Origin: Ottelia alismoides
Lineage: Eukaryota > Streptophyta > Magnoliopsida > Alismatales > Hydrocharitaceae
Assembly: GCA_037367405.1 (NCBI GenBank)
Contig: JAZKJV010005547.1
Span: forward strand, 558,001 to 622,000
Direction of reading: 5' to 3'
Length of the DNA: 64,000 nt
A model generated the notes under the pieces. It was not told the DNA's origin and made no database searches. It was given only the letters and a program-made list of their open reading frames with translations. A program made the translations under genes and the position numbers. Of the stretch, positions 35,470 to 45,880 are shown one piece after another. The first letter of the stretch is position 1, and each line of letters opens with the position of its first letter.

Positions 35470-35815
35470 GAGGCATCGATATCTCGCAGGCTAGGGTTAT
35501 TCAGAGTGTCAACATTGAGTGAGTAGGAAGACGGCGTCGCTGTCAGGGGAGGCAGGAGTCGGGGGAGGAGGGAGGTGTCGTTGCCGTTGGAGGGAGGGGG
35601 TCGATGAGATGTCGATATCTCACGAATTAAGGTTACTCGGACCGTCGGCGTTGAGTGAGGAGGAAGGTGACGTCACCGTAAGGGGAGGAGGGAGGTGGCG
35701 TCGTCGTTGGGGAGAAGGAGGAGTCGGAGGACGAGGATGGCATCGTCGTCATTGGGAGGAGGCAGGAGTCAGAGAAGGAGGAGGAAGGCATCGTCGCCGT
35801 TGAAGAGGGGAGGGG
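35470..35815. repeat. Imperfect tandem repeat, GGAGGAGG-rich
   Basis: A unit beginning CGATATCTCGCAGGCTAGGG and ending in a GTTGAGTGAG-GGAAG-GCGTCG segment recurs about 130 bp on as CGATATCTCACGAATTAAGG. It is followed by shorter GGCGTCGTCGTTGGGGAG / GGCATCGTCGTCATTGGGAG copies. The translated short frames are compositional. Confidence 0.5.
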
Positions 35816-36917
35816 AACGAGTCATGTAGAAGACACAATAAGTGACTGACATTTCTGTGCCGCTGGATCTTTCCTCAGACACGTGGTGCACATCGACGCT
35901 TTGCATTGCAATCCCTCGTTTGGATTGCTGGTTCAACCCGGGTTAGCTGCATGACCCGGTGACGATCATGCGTTTGGCAAGCAGAGTGTCCGGGTTGGTT
36001 TTTAGAAGGACACGGGTTGGAAGGCATCGCGAGAATACATCTTGAACTGCATTAAATGACGACTGTTCACATCAACTTTCCCTTTTCCAAGCGGAAAAAG
36101 GGGGGGATTCCGCGACGATTGTTCCCATGGAAGGCCGGGTCGATTGTCGTCTACCTTCCTCCCATCGCGATATTGGGTCGTTCATCTCCACCGACAGGGG
36201 GCTGTTCACCGTGTCGATCGTCAGCCTACGACTCCTTCTATGTGCTACCTTTTCCTTCCACCACAGTAGCTGATCTTGACTACTCGTGGTAAAGGCTGCT
36301 GGAGGCGTGACCTTGCCTTTCAACACATCATTTGGAAGGTGCATCCCATCGCGACCAACACCACAGAGCACGAGGGGATGGAGAGGCAGGCATCGTCGTG
36401 TGAGTCGACCGCTTTTGCCCGCTCTCCTATGCCCTTGAGGGGTCGTAGGAGAGTGACGAAGGTACTGGACGATATATTCCTTTATAAATTGTGTGCAACG
36501 GTGTTGGTCTCCTTGCACGCCCTTGTTGATGTGAGGATTGCTGTTGGAGACAAGGAACTGCAGGAGTTGCGGCGGAGCTTCAAGCTGCTTCTTTGAAGGT
36601 ATTCTCCTTCTCCTGTAGCTTTGGTTTGCTCACCCGTGCAATCATCCAATCAATTTCAACCTGGAATCCGTCATAGTTTTCGAACCTCCTTCTCAACATG
36701 TGTTTCTTGTACTTCTATTAAAACCTACTTCATTATGTAATCTTCATTCATGGCCATTTTCCAGAAGAGAGAACATGTGGTCCTTTCTTATTAGAATTGA
36801 ACCTTCTGTTTTCTCAGCATTTTAGCAGAAATATGGGGTTATGCTTCTTCGAAACACTTTTTGAATTTTCTTTACAATCACATACATTCAAATCTACTAT
36901 ATGCACACGGTTTCCTT

Positions 36918-37160
36918 CCATGTCTACAGATCAATAACTAATTTGTGTAATTAATTTGTAGAGATAAGGTATCTGGCAAATGCCATTTGTCCAAGTGGGA
37001 GGAATTCGATCGTTGTACGTAAGTCAACAGTGGGTTCTCAGTCAAGAAGGCTTCTAATGCCCTCTCGCATCAATCTGTGTTTGTTCCCAGGATAGTGTAT
37101 TCCATGTCTACAGATCAATAACTGGTCGTGTAATTATTTTGTAGAGATAAGATATCTATC
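36918..37160. repeat. ~60-bp direct repeats in Harbinger copy 1 leader
   Basis: CCATGTCTACAGATCAATAA with a following TGTAATTA-TTTGTAGAGATAAG-TATCT segment occurs at about 36918-36975 and again at about 37102-37160 with few changes. No gene lies between 36600 and 37860. Confidence 0.55.
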
Positions 37161-37865
37161 CAGATCTTCGTCTATGCATCGGGGGGCTAATGCGCTTTAT
37201 TTTGCCTCTGGCCCAAGGCTTGCAGTAATTATGTATACGCCGCTACCCCTGTTAGCGATTTTACCCATTTCTGTCTAGACATTTGGTATGTTCGCCTGGT
37301 GGCTAATGTGCTAATTACCTGTACACACATTACTGTTTAGACATTTCCCCTGTAATCCGTGCCTTGCGAGGAATGTTCTATGTTGATAAGTGTCGCCCTG
37401 TAATTATGATGTGTCTGTCTATCACTAATCACCACCTAGAACTAGTACATAGACATGACTGGCGGCAAAGCAACTGCCTCTTGTATATGTGTCAACCACC
37501 CATCTCAAATTAAGGTGCCTTCCAAACAGCAGAGCTAGATGCCTCTTATATTTTTGTTTCTCTGATTGTGTAGTTCGCCTGTTCAGATTTGTGTTTACAA
37601 TCAATGTACCCAGCGTAGTGGATGCGTCTTCAATTGGTAAGTCTACAAATTTCTTGAAATACTTAACAACCAGGACTAGCTTCTACCAAATATTATGTGG
37701 AGACAATTCAATTATCTAGTAGCTTAATGAGGTTATATCGTTCTACTTGAAATGGCCTTCTGTTGCGGAGGCCCTCTGTATAAAAAATCATGCATCATAG
37801 TTGGTTAGCAATATGATTTTAAAGCTAAATTTATGTATGCGTAGAGGGAACATAGAAAGAGAGTG

Positions 37866-38811
37866 ATGGACGGACAACCTGAGATCCCTGTGGTAGGATC
37901 GACACACATTGCACAATGGAATTCTACAGTGGACAGTATTTTCGTTGATGTAATGTTAGAGCACGAGACATCATGGGCATGAAGCACGTTTACAGTTCTT
38001 GGATGGCATTCCATTGTCTGGAGGTTCAATGAACTGAGCTGCCTTAGCTACACAAAGGTGCAACTCCAACATTGCTGGAAAAACATGAAGAAGGACTACG
38101 CCTCATATCTCTACCTCTGCGACAAGTCTGGTTGGGATTGGGATACCATCTACAACAGGCCTATTCCTCCATCAGAGGATGCTTGGTTTGAGGTAATGAA
38201 AATCTATAACTTCTCGTTAGAATTTGAAACCTGTCATGGATAACTGAACTTTAAAAAATAGCTTGCAGATCGATATCGTAAATATCGCCACAAGCCATTT
38301 CTATACTTTGGCGATATTCAGAGGTTTCTGTCAAAGGACATCACCACTGGAGTGCATGCAAGCTCAACGCGGCAGCAAGGGACAAGCAAGTGATGGGGCC
38401 ATCAAGTTCACGACAAGCTGCAAGGCAGAGGGAATTGAATTTCGACGAAAATCTAGATGATAGCGAGGAGATGACTCCTACACCCTCATCTCGAAAGAGA
38501 ACAACCGATAGTCGATCAGGAAATAGTATAAAATCAAGGAGTGGAGGGGCGTCGTATGAAGCAGGGCAAGAATTGCTAGAGAAGTTTTTGAGCACTCTGT
38601 TGAAGAAGTTTGCTGAGGGGAGACATGATCATGATGAACTGGCAATGCAACATGTAGGGAAGTAAGCGCTTTCAGGTCGGACCTTGACATCGATCAGTTT
38701 GAAAGGATAATAGAGAAGCTAGCAACAACGAGTGGTAGAAATGTTTTCTACCATGTCAAAGGCGACCCCGATAAGCTGAATGAATGGATTGAGAGGACCA
38801 TTCGTCGTTGA
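37866..38811 (+). pseudogene. Harbinger Myb/SANT-like DNA-binding protein, degenerate
   Basis: PIF/Harbinger elements encode, besides the transposase, a Myb/SANT-like protein that helps bind the element ends. Visible parts: an N-terminal segment with QWNSTVDSIFVDVMLEHE, the SANT-like core YTKVQLQHCWKNMKKDYASY and GWDWDTIYN...DAWFE up to 38191, an intron of about 70 bp, then ADRYRKYRHKPFLYFGDIQRF. After a frameshift near 38385 a Ser-rich linker and C-terminal helical part follow, with SDLDIDQFERIIEKLATTSGR ending at 38811. Stops at about 37995 and 38662 and the frameshift show it is dead. The C-terminal part matches 61641-61930 of copy 2. Confidence 0.6.
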
Positions 38812-39548
38812 AGGATATAATCATCGCCAGATTTTACTCACTTTGCCAAACTTTATTAGATAGTGTTAAGACCGTGTTGAACTTATGCTATTTAAGACAT
38901 TTTTTAACCTTAACGGTTAAAACTTTATTGCAGCCCATTGCTATGGGCATTAGGGTTACTCAACAGGAAGAAGTCCATGCAGACAAGAAGTATATGCCAA
39001 TGTGCATATTACTTGTTCGTAAAAATTTGTTATCTTTCTTGCAGGTTCTGATCTTGCCGCGACGTCCGGCTTTTAATACTATATTTTCCTCTGTCAAGTT
39101 TTATCTGCTGAGATTAACAAATCTGCAGGGACAGTAGTTGATCTTCCAGGTTGCATGTGAAGGAACCGGACTTTGTTGTCAGTTAATTACATTCTTGGAG
39201 GTTCTACGCTTCCTGGTTGCTAGTGAAGGGACATTAGGTAATTTACATTGATGTAGGTTATGCGCTACCAGGTTGCTAGTGAAGGAAGCGTTCATAAGTT
39301 AGAATACAATATTTGATCATGTTTTCTAATAGGATGTGCTCATGTGAATACTGCATCGGCAAGTAATCTTCTATTTTACGCAATTTATTTGTCCCATAGT
39401 TTATTGTGGAAACAGAGTTTGTCTACGCTCGATCGAATTACAGGGGGTTAGGGCGTCATTTTCTTTACACATTTCTATGCGACTAAAACATCAGATTTAT
39501 GTTGCATTGGTTACGATAATTTTTGATTGGTCGAAAGTACTTTGTCAG

Positions 39549-40870
39549 ATGGCCTTGCGTAGCTACAATCCATTTGAGGATTTCAGGGATCAAGCAGTAA
39601 TAGCCTGCATTGGCATAGTGGGCGCTCTTGCGATAGAAGAGTGGGAGGGTGAGTCGACCGCCAGATGAGTTCCCCGACCCTTGCATACAAGACCTCTCAG
39701 CGGACGGGAATGGGTTAAGGAGATGCTTGCGGGCCATGATGATAGGGCATTTCAGAACTTTTCGAATGAGACCGCCCATGCTGAGAAGGTCCGTCCGGGT
39801 CCTAATCGAACAGGGGTTAATGCATACGAGGAACATGGATGTGGTGGAGCAAGTTTATATATTTCTATACGCCTTCACCAATGGTCATTCTAATAGAATA
39901 ATCCAAGAAGCCTTCCAGCATAGTACATAGACCATATCACGCCATAATAAAAGGGTTCCCACGAAGATACTGATGTTGGAGCAGGAGTACATTCGACTGG
40001 CTCCGCCCGTCACCTCGGAGATAATCACTTCAGACCCCCGATACTACCCGTACTTCAAAGTAAATGCATGAATGTAGGACACTTTGCTTCTGATTATCTA
40101 TTCCTTTTCTCAATTTCCCGCTTTTGCATAGGGATTCATAGGAGCGATAGACGGAATATACATTCCATCTCATGTTCATCCCGATGAAGAAGGAGCATAT
40201 CGGTGCAGGAAACTATTTCCAGCACAACATGTTATGGTTGCAGTTGACTTCAACCAATGTTTTACGTACGTCGTTACGGGTTGGGAAGGTTCCTATGCGG
40301 ATATGACTGTGCTTCGATATTCTGTCAAGAGTGGCTCTTTTCTTGTCCTAGAGGATTGCAAATATTTAGTAGATTGTGGTTACTCGAATACGGACACTTC
40401 CATCGCCACATATAGAGGTGCCCTGTACCATCTTCCTGCTGGGCGGGCACGTGGGTGTCTTTATGAAAATCATAAGGACCTATTTAATCATCGCCATGCT
40501 AGTCTGCACAATGTAGTGGAGCGCACCTTCGGTGTGTGGAAGAATAAGTTTCATTGCTTGTGAGATATGCCATCATACTCATTTGACATACAAAGGGACG
40601 TTGTAAGAGCCACCTGCATCATTCACAACTTCATACGGTTGAACTCATTCACAACTTCATACGGTTGAACGACGGAGATTCTATATCCGTCGATGACGAA
40701 GAGGACATCTTGCCCGAGGAGGTTGATGAAGACCAAAATCAGAGTGTTGGCATCCTTCATGATGATATTTGTCGGGTAAGGTTTTGCGAGAAAGAATCGC
40801 TCAAGTAATGTGGAATAATAGACGAAGGAGACAATCGTAGTGGAGTAATAGACTTGAAATTTTATAATGT
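39549..40870 (+). pseudogene. PIF/Harbinger DDE transposase, degenerate
   Basis: Exon 1 (39549-40059) starts MALRSYNPFEDF and contains the helix-rich LSGREWVKEMLAGHDDRAFQNF segment, broken by a stop and frameshifts at 39665-39790. The intron is 40060-40131. Exon 2 begins GFIGAIDGIYIPSHV, with the first catalytic Asp in AIDG. It continues AYRCRKLFPAQHVM, TYVVTGWEGSYADMTVL and YLVDCGYSNT (second Asp), then NVVERTFGVWKNKFHCL (catalytic Glu), after which a TGA interrupts. The family is DDE_4/HARBI1-like. A 23-base block TTCACAACTTCATACGGTTG+AAC is tandemly duplicated at 40621-40670, a small slippage event. Copy 2 (59618-60874) has the same exon structure. Confidence 0.82.
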
Positions 40871-40972
40871 ACAAGTTGCCCTTCTATGTTTTACGCATCA
40901 AGTTAATCTTCATTTGCCTACGTTATTGTCTGTCTATGTAATCCTAATATTTTTTTCCATAAAGAAATAACG

Positions 40973-41389
40973 ATGCAATCAACTGAAAGATGCCGTTGTG
41001 GGAACCCATTGGTTCTAAACTACGAAGAAGGGAACGAGAACCCGGTGAGACGACTCTTCTACATGTGCTCAACGAGTCGATGCGATTTATCATCAACTGT
41101 ATGTCTGTGTACCACGGACAATGGAGAATCTGGCAGATGAATTCTTCTTTTTGGCTTATCGATATGGGAAAAAGAACATGAAAATAGAGAACTTCGTCGA
41201 AAGCTTGAAATTGCCTTGAAATATTTAGGGGAAAAAGAAAACAAATTCAGATGTCTCTACTCCGAGCAAGAAGAAACTGGAGGCACGAGAGCTTCCTCGG
41301 AGGAGATGGTGGAGTCGCTGCGACTGCAAATGCGAGATGCATAAATTGACGTGGTTGAAGACAACATGATTGATAAGCATGTCATCTGA
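40973..41389 (+). pseudogene. Harbinger third gene, GRF-type zinc finger and coiled coil, degenerate
   Basis: Starts MQSTERCRCGNPLVLNYEEG and has RRLFYMCSTSRCD, the C-x-C...F-Y-x-C...C pattern of a GRF zinc finger. A stop follows near 41139. In shifted frames the coiled-coil part continues (ENLADEFFFLAYRYGKK, then RRKLEIALKYLGEKENKFRCLYSEQEE, then EEMVESLRLQMRDA and NMIDKHVI). It parallels the intact gene at 59021-59443 in copy 2. Confidence 0.6.
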
Positions 41390-41727
41390 CTCTTGTTTTT
41401 TTGTGGCTATTTCAAGTAGAATATGTAATCATGCTATGGTGGGAGTACTCCTCACGCATTTTCGATCTTTTTTTTTGTCGTGGTCAAATATTTTGTCTTT
41501 CTGTGCCCCTGCATTGTAATGCATTTTCCAATTCCAAGCATCGTATTTTGTGCACTGTGCAGTTGTAGCGAATATGGGTTTGTTGGCTTCGCAAGGGTAA
41601 AAACGGTTGAATCCTACCATTCCAATTTTAAATTAATTAACCGATTCAAGAAGGCAAAGAGAATAGACAAACATTAAAAAGAACTTTCTGACATTAATAA
41701 TCTTCCATCAAATTGAAATAATATATT

Positions 41728-41975
41728 TTGGCCCTCTGAGATATTGCAATTTCAATTATACCCCTCTCTTTCTTGAAATATCAGTTGCGCCCCTACCTTC
41801 TTCAAGGTTAACGGTTTTGCCCTTTGGTAATATCAGTTATGCTCCTACTGTACCTTAACAGAAGGGCAAAACTGTGAACTTTCGAAGTAGGTAGGGGCAG
41901 AACTGATATCTCAAAAAAAGGGAGGGACATAACTGAAATTGCAATATATCATAGGGGCACAACTGCTACAATGGA
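41728..41975. mobile_element. Fold-back MITE, Mutator-like family
   Basis: The left arm has GGCCCTCTGAGATATTGCAA and CAATTATACCCCTCTCTTTC. The right arm is its near reverse complement. The centre is CTTAACAGAAGGGCAAAACT. Relative to 43554-43816 the outermost left bases are altered, and a target duplication is not clear. Confidence 0.65.
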
Positions 41976-42135
41976 AAATAGTGTTGAACAAGTAGTAATA
42001 ACCCAACCATAATGATAATACCTATAATCAATCATCACATCAAATCATACCACATCCACCCCACCCTCTATCCAAACACCTACTATTCAAATTGGATTAT
42101 CCATCTCCCCATCCTCTCTCAGAGGTGAGATACCT

Positions 42136-42300
42136 AGGGATGAGCATTGGGCTGGGCCAGCCCGACCCGGCCCAAGTCCAAGTTAGCATTGAGCCGGGCC
42201 TGGGTCAGATATATAGGCCCAAAAGAATTTTGGGCCGGGTTTGGGCTTGAGTCGGTCCAGCCTGCTTAGCCAGAAAGCCCGACCCGAATAATGGCCCATG
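42136..42300. repeat. GGGCCGGG-rich hAT-like element end
   Basis: TAGGGATGAGCATTGGGCTG at the left edge, followed by GGCCCGACCCGGCCC and AAAAGAATTTTGGGCCGGG words. The TAGGGATG start recalls hAT-type ends. The right end is not identifiable. Confidence 0.4.
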
Positions 42301-42469
42301 ATTGCTGACCCTTCCCATTCTAATTTCCATCAGTGACATGCATCCTCTTCCAATTAGAAATTATACAATAATACAACTGGACAGCGATGACCCATTACAC
42401 GCGCCCCTCCTACGTTTCGTGCCCCTTCGATTCTTCCATTCCAAGTCTAAAATGACAACCACCTAAGTT

Positions 42470-42850
42470 GTGTCGATCCCATCCCTACCGCTACCAGACC
42501 CCACTCCAACCAGCGCACGACATCGCCAACCTCGCCGTCGTGGCTCCTCCCCTTCGGCTTCTGCAGTCTGCACACCATTCAGGCTTCGATCTCACGGATT
42601 ACCGGCTCCTCTTCTCCGCAGTCCTCCGCAGTCCCACAAATTCGTAGTCTTCAAGCCCGCACCGAGCTTTCCCCCTTCGGGCGTCCTCCTTCGCGCTTTG
42701 TGCTCCACTCCTCCGTGCGGTCGCATCGCACGGCTTCATGGCCTCCACCTCTCTGCTGAAATCTGCAGTACGCATCGGCACCGGCACAACCCAGTCCCCG
42801 TGCGATCTCGTGGCCTCCGCCTCTCTGCTTCAAAGGTATTACAAACTAGT
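42470..42850 (+). other. GC-rich block with a possible first exon
   Basis: From 42738 an ATG-led frame reads MASTSLLKSAVRIGTG...VASASLLQR and meets a GT donor after CTTCAAAG (about 42835). The Ser/Ala/Thr-rich, acid-poor N-terminus resembles an organellar transit peptide. A ~35-bp piece (GGCCTCCACCTCTCTGCTG / GGCCTCCGCCTCTCTGCTT) is duplicated within it. I see no second exon that matches a known protein, so this may be a captured or broken exon. Confidence 0.25.
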
Positions 42851-43553
42851 TGTGAGCCATTGCAAAGTCAACACTCATTCAACGACTAGTCCCTTATTCT
42901 TTATGTTACATCTGCAGGTGATTTAGTAGTAGTTTATAATTACTTCTTTTCAGTTTAATATACATGTGCATGAGTACAGTTTTTGAGATACTTTGAAGTA
43001 CCATGCATGACTAGAACAAACTTTTAGGCTGCTACTGATCGTGCAATAGTAAGAGCTCCTAGTGTTCAATAAGCTACCTACCAGAAAGGGACATGAGCTG
43101 CCCATTCAAGTGAATCAATAGACTAATAGACCCATCAATTGGTTGCTCAGTAAGAAAAATGGTTTCCATTTCCAGTCTGATTAGGCTAACTTCTTACTAT
43201 AATTTCAAGGTTGATTTTGTACTCTTTATAGATAAGGACTTTACTTCCCTATGAAAATATTAGAATATATTTTTGGTGGAAAATCTAGCGCAAGATCTAA
43301 ATCGTATAATAAGAGACACGAATTACAAGGTCCAGCACACACATTCTCTCAAAATTAAGTCAATCAGCCATATCTTCCTTCACAATTACATATTATACAT
43401 CATCTCATCTTCTGTATCCAAGTGAGACCATTTTTACAATCACATGGCTATGCAAACACTGCATAAGTACATGGTACATAATTTAGCCAAAAGTCAACAT
43501 CTTTCCAAAGGGATTTCATTAGGTTACAAGACATTCTCCAAGGATTTAAAAAT
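42851..43553. other. No gene recognised
   Basis: AT-rich sequence between the GC-rich block and the MITE, no TE ends seen. Confidence 0.3.
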
Positions 43554-43816
43554 GGATTTTTATCAGTTGTGCCCCTCTGAGATATTGCAATTTCAATTAT
43601 GCCCCTCCCTTTTTTGGAATATCAGTTATGCCCCTACATTCTTGCAAAATTCACAGTTCTGCCCTTTTGTAATATCAATTATGCCCCTACTTTACCTTAA
43701 CAGAAGGGCACAACTGTGAATTTTGCAAGAATGTAGGGGCATAACTGATATTCCAAAAAAGGGAGGGGTATAACTGAAATTGCAATATCTCAGAGGGGCA
43801 CAACTGATAAAAACCC
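43554..43816. mobile_element. Fold-back MITE, Mutator-like family, with near-perfect arms
   Basis: 263 bp whose two halves are almost exact reverse complements (start GGATTTTTATCAGTTGTGCC, end GGCACAACTGATAAAAACCC on +). The flanks TTTAAAAAT (43545-43553) and TTTAAAAAA (43817-43825) are a 9-bp duplication with one mismatch, as expected for Mutator-like elements. The arms share CAGTTATGCCCCT-type words with the larger element at 44174-45471. No coding capacity. Confidence 0.82.
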
Positions 43817-44164
43817 TTTAAAAAATGGTAAACAACGGCTTGGAAAGTATGCTCACATGAAGAAGAGGGGTCAACTATGTCACATCTTTAAATCCAACAT
43901 ACACAGTTATCTGAATTGAATAATGTTATATGTATAATACAATTAACATGTATAACAGATAATAACATGTTCTCATTCATCTTCTTGCTGCAGAATTCGC
44001 ATATTATTGCATATATAAATCAAAAGTTGATTGATACTCTGAGTTCTTTGTTCTGTTTCTTGTATTATAAACTGAATTCTAATCCTAGTTCCAAGAATTT
44101 CTCAGGTACAATATTTGTTAATCACATTTGATATGCTATTATATTTATATTGTCTCAGCATAGA
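43817..44164. other. No gene recognised
   Basis: AT-rich spacer between two Mutator-like elements. Confidence 0.3.
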
Positions 44165-44173
44165 TATATTTTT

Positions 44174-45471
44174 GGGATTTTATCACTTGTGCCCCTCCGA
44201 GATATCGCAATTTCAGTTATGCCCCTATCTTTTTGGTAATATCAGTTGTGCCCCTCAATTCTTTCTCCGTCATCAGTTGTGCCCTTCCGTCAGGTTGACC
44301 ATCAATGAATTGACTTAACCATGGTTTTTTCAAACCTTGATGCATTTAAGAGGGGTATTATTGTCCAGAGTCCTCTTCTTCCTCCTCCAACCTCCTCCTC
44401 CTCCCTCTCCGCCCGGAGTTCGCATGCACCTGCACCACGCACGGCCACACCATGCCCTCCTACTGCCTTAACCATTGATTATAGCCGTCACGTTCTTCCC
44501 CGCGTGCCCTCCCTTGCTGTGCACGTACAGTAGCCGGGGCGGAGGAGGCGGTGCGGGGCTGGCGGCGCGGGGGAGGGAAAGGCTGGGAGCGTGGGGCAGG
44601 GGAGGGCTGGGCGACGCGGGGGAGGGGTTGGCTGGGCGGCGTTGGGGAGGGAAGGGTTGGGCGGCACGGGGGCGGCGCGGTGCGGGGTTGGGCGGCGTGG
44701 GGGAGGGGAGGGCTGGGCGGCGCGGGGGTGACACGATGCAGGGCTGGGCGGCGCGGGGGAGGGGAGGGCTGGGCGGCACGGGGGAGGGGTTGGCTGGGCG
44801 GTGCGGTGGAGGGAAGGGCTGGGCGGCGCGGGGGAGGGGAGGGCTGGGTGGCACGGGGGTGACACGGTGTGGGGCTAGGCAACACGGGGGAGGGGAGGGC
44901 TGGGCGGCGCAGGGGCGACACGGTGCGGGGCGCGGTGGCGCGGGGGAGGGGCTGGCTGGGCGGCGCGGGGGAGGGAAGGGGTAGGGGGAGGGGACGTAGG
45001 GGGCGGTGCCGTGCGGGAGGGGACGGTGCGGGGGAGGGGGTGGAGCCGTGCAGGGCAGGAGGAGGGGGAGCAGGCGGGGAAGGGGAAGGGGACGCAGGGG
45101 GCGGCGCCTTGCGGGAGGGGGCGGTGCCGGGCTGGGGAGGAGTTGCAGAGCTGGGGAGGAGTTGCGGGGAGCTCGGGGCGGAGCTGGGAGGAGGTGCGGG
45201 TTGGGGAGGAGGAGGTTGGAGGAGGAGGAAGAAGATGGGGAAAGAGGAGAAAGAAGATGATGTAAAATGACGATATAATCTAAAAAGTTAAAACTAATTC
45301 CGCTTTTGCCCTCAAAGTTAACGGCCGTTTGCACTGTGGATGGACGGTCACTAACCTGAGGGGCACAAGTGATAAATTAGCAAGAATTGAGGGGCACAAC
45401 TGATATTACCAAAAAGATAGGGGCATAACTGAAATTGCGATATCTCGGAGGGGCACAAGTGATAAAATCCC
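44174..45471. mobile_element. Non-autonomous Mutator-like element with GC-rich cargo
   Basis: Perfect 9-bp duplication TATATTTTT at 44165-44173 and 45472-45480. The long inverted repeats start GGGATTTTATCACTTGTGCC and run about 120 bp with CCTCCGAGATATCGCAATTT and GGTAATATCAGTTGTGCCCC words; the right arm is the reverse complement. Between them lies GC-rich DNA (about 44380-45240), mostly the minisatellite at 44530-45130. There is no MURA transposase. AT-rich arms around unrelated GC-rich cargo resemble a Pack-MULE, though no donor gene is recognisable. Confidence 0.87.
44530..45130. repeat. G-rich minisatellite inside the Mutator-like element
   Basis: Units of roughly 25-30 bp built on GGGCTGGGCGGCGCGGGGGA with a frequent GGGGTGACACGGTG variant, giving higher-order repeats. 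Runs of GGGGGAGGGG recur on the plus strand. All frames read as Pro/Ala/Arg- or Gly-rich, which is compositional. Confidence 0.8.
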
Positions 45472-45880
45472 TATATTTTTTACATTTGATTCATCTTTTC
45501 CTTTCTTTATATTTTTTTATTGTTTAATTTTATTAAACCACACAGTTTGCCCACTCTTTAAGGGCACGTTTGGTTGGGGTGTGGGTTGGGTTGGGGCAAC
45601 CCTGTCAGTGTGGGTTGGTAGGGTGGATAGTCCAGTTGTAATAGTAGGTGTTTGGATAGGAAGAGGGTTGGGTTAGAGTTGGATGTGACATGATGTGATG
45701 TATTGATGGATTGGAGTGGGGTGGTTTATGATTGAGTTATGATTGTATACGATGGTAAATAAATAATGATTTCTTGAATTTTAAAAGGTTGTCTTAAAAT
45801 ATCTTGTATGCAGGTGATTTTAGCCGCATGTTGTGGTGTATTTGCAAAGGTTATCCTCGAAAATATTGTATTAAGATACT

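Larger units (their letters stand above)
35909..42125 (+). mobile_element. PIF/Harbinger element, copy 1 (decayed)
   Basis: Three degenerate genes in one direction: Myb/SANT-like (37866-38811), DDE transposase (39549-40870) and GRF zinc-finger protein (40973-41389). The right flank at 42045-42110 is, on the minus strand, the counterpart of the subterminal sequence of copy 2 (TAGTAGGTGTTTGGATAG word), but the terminal GGGCACGTTTGGTT is gone. The left limit is a guess at CAATCCCTCGTTTGGATTGC near 35909. A MITE is inserted near 41728. Confidence 0.5.

Noticed and set aside
44468..45334. Long proline-rich frame (288 codons, minus) in the Mutator-like element
   Set aside because: It and frames on the other strand all arise from the G-rich minisatellite; the start lies in the inverted repeat and no domain is present.
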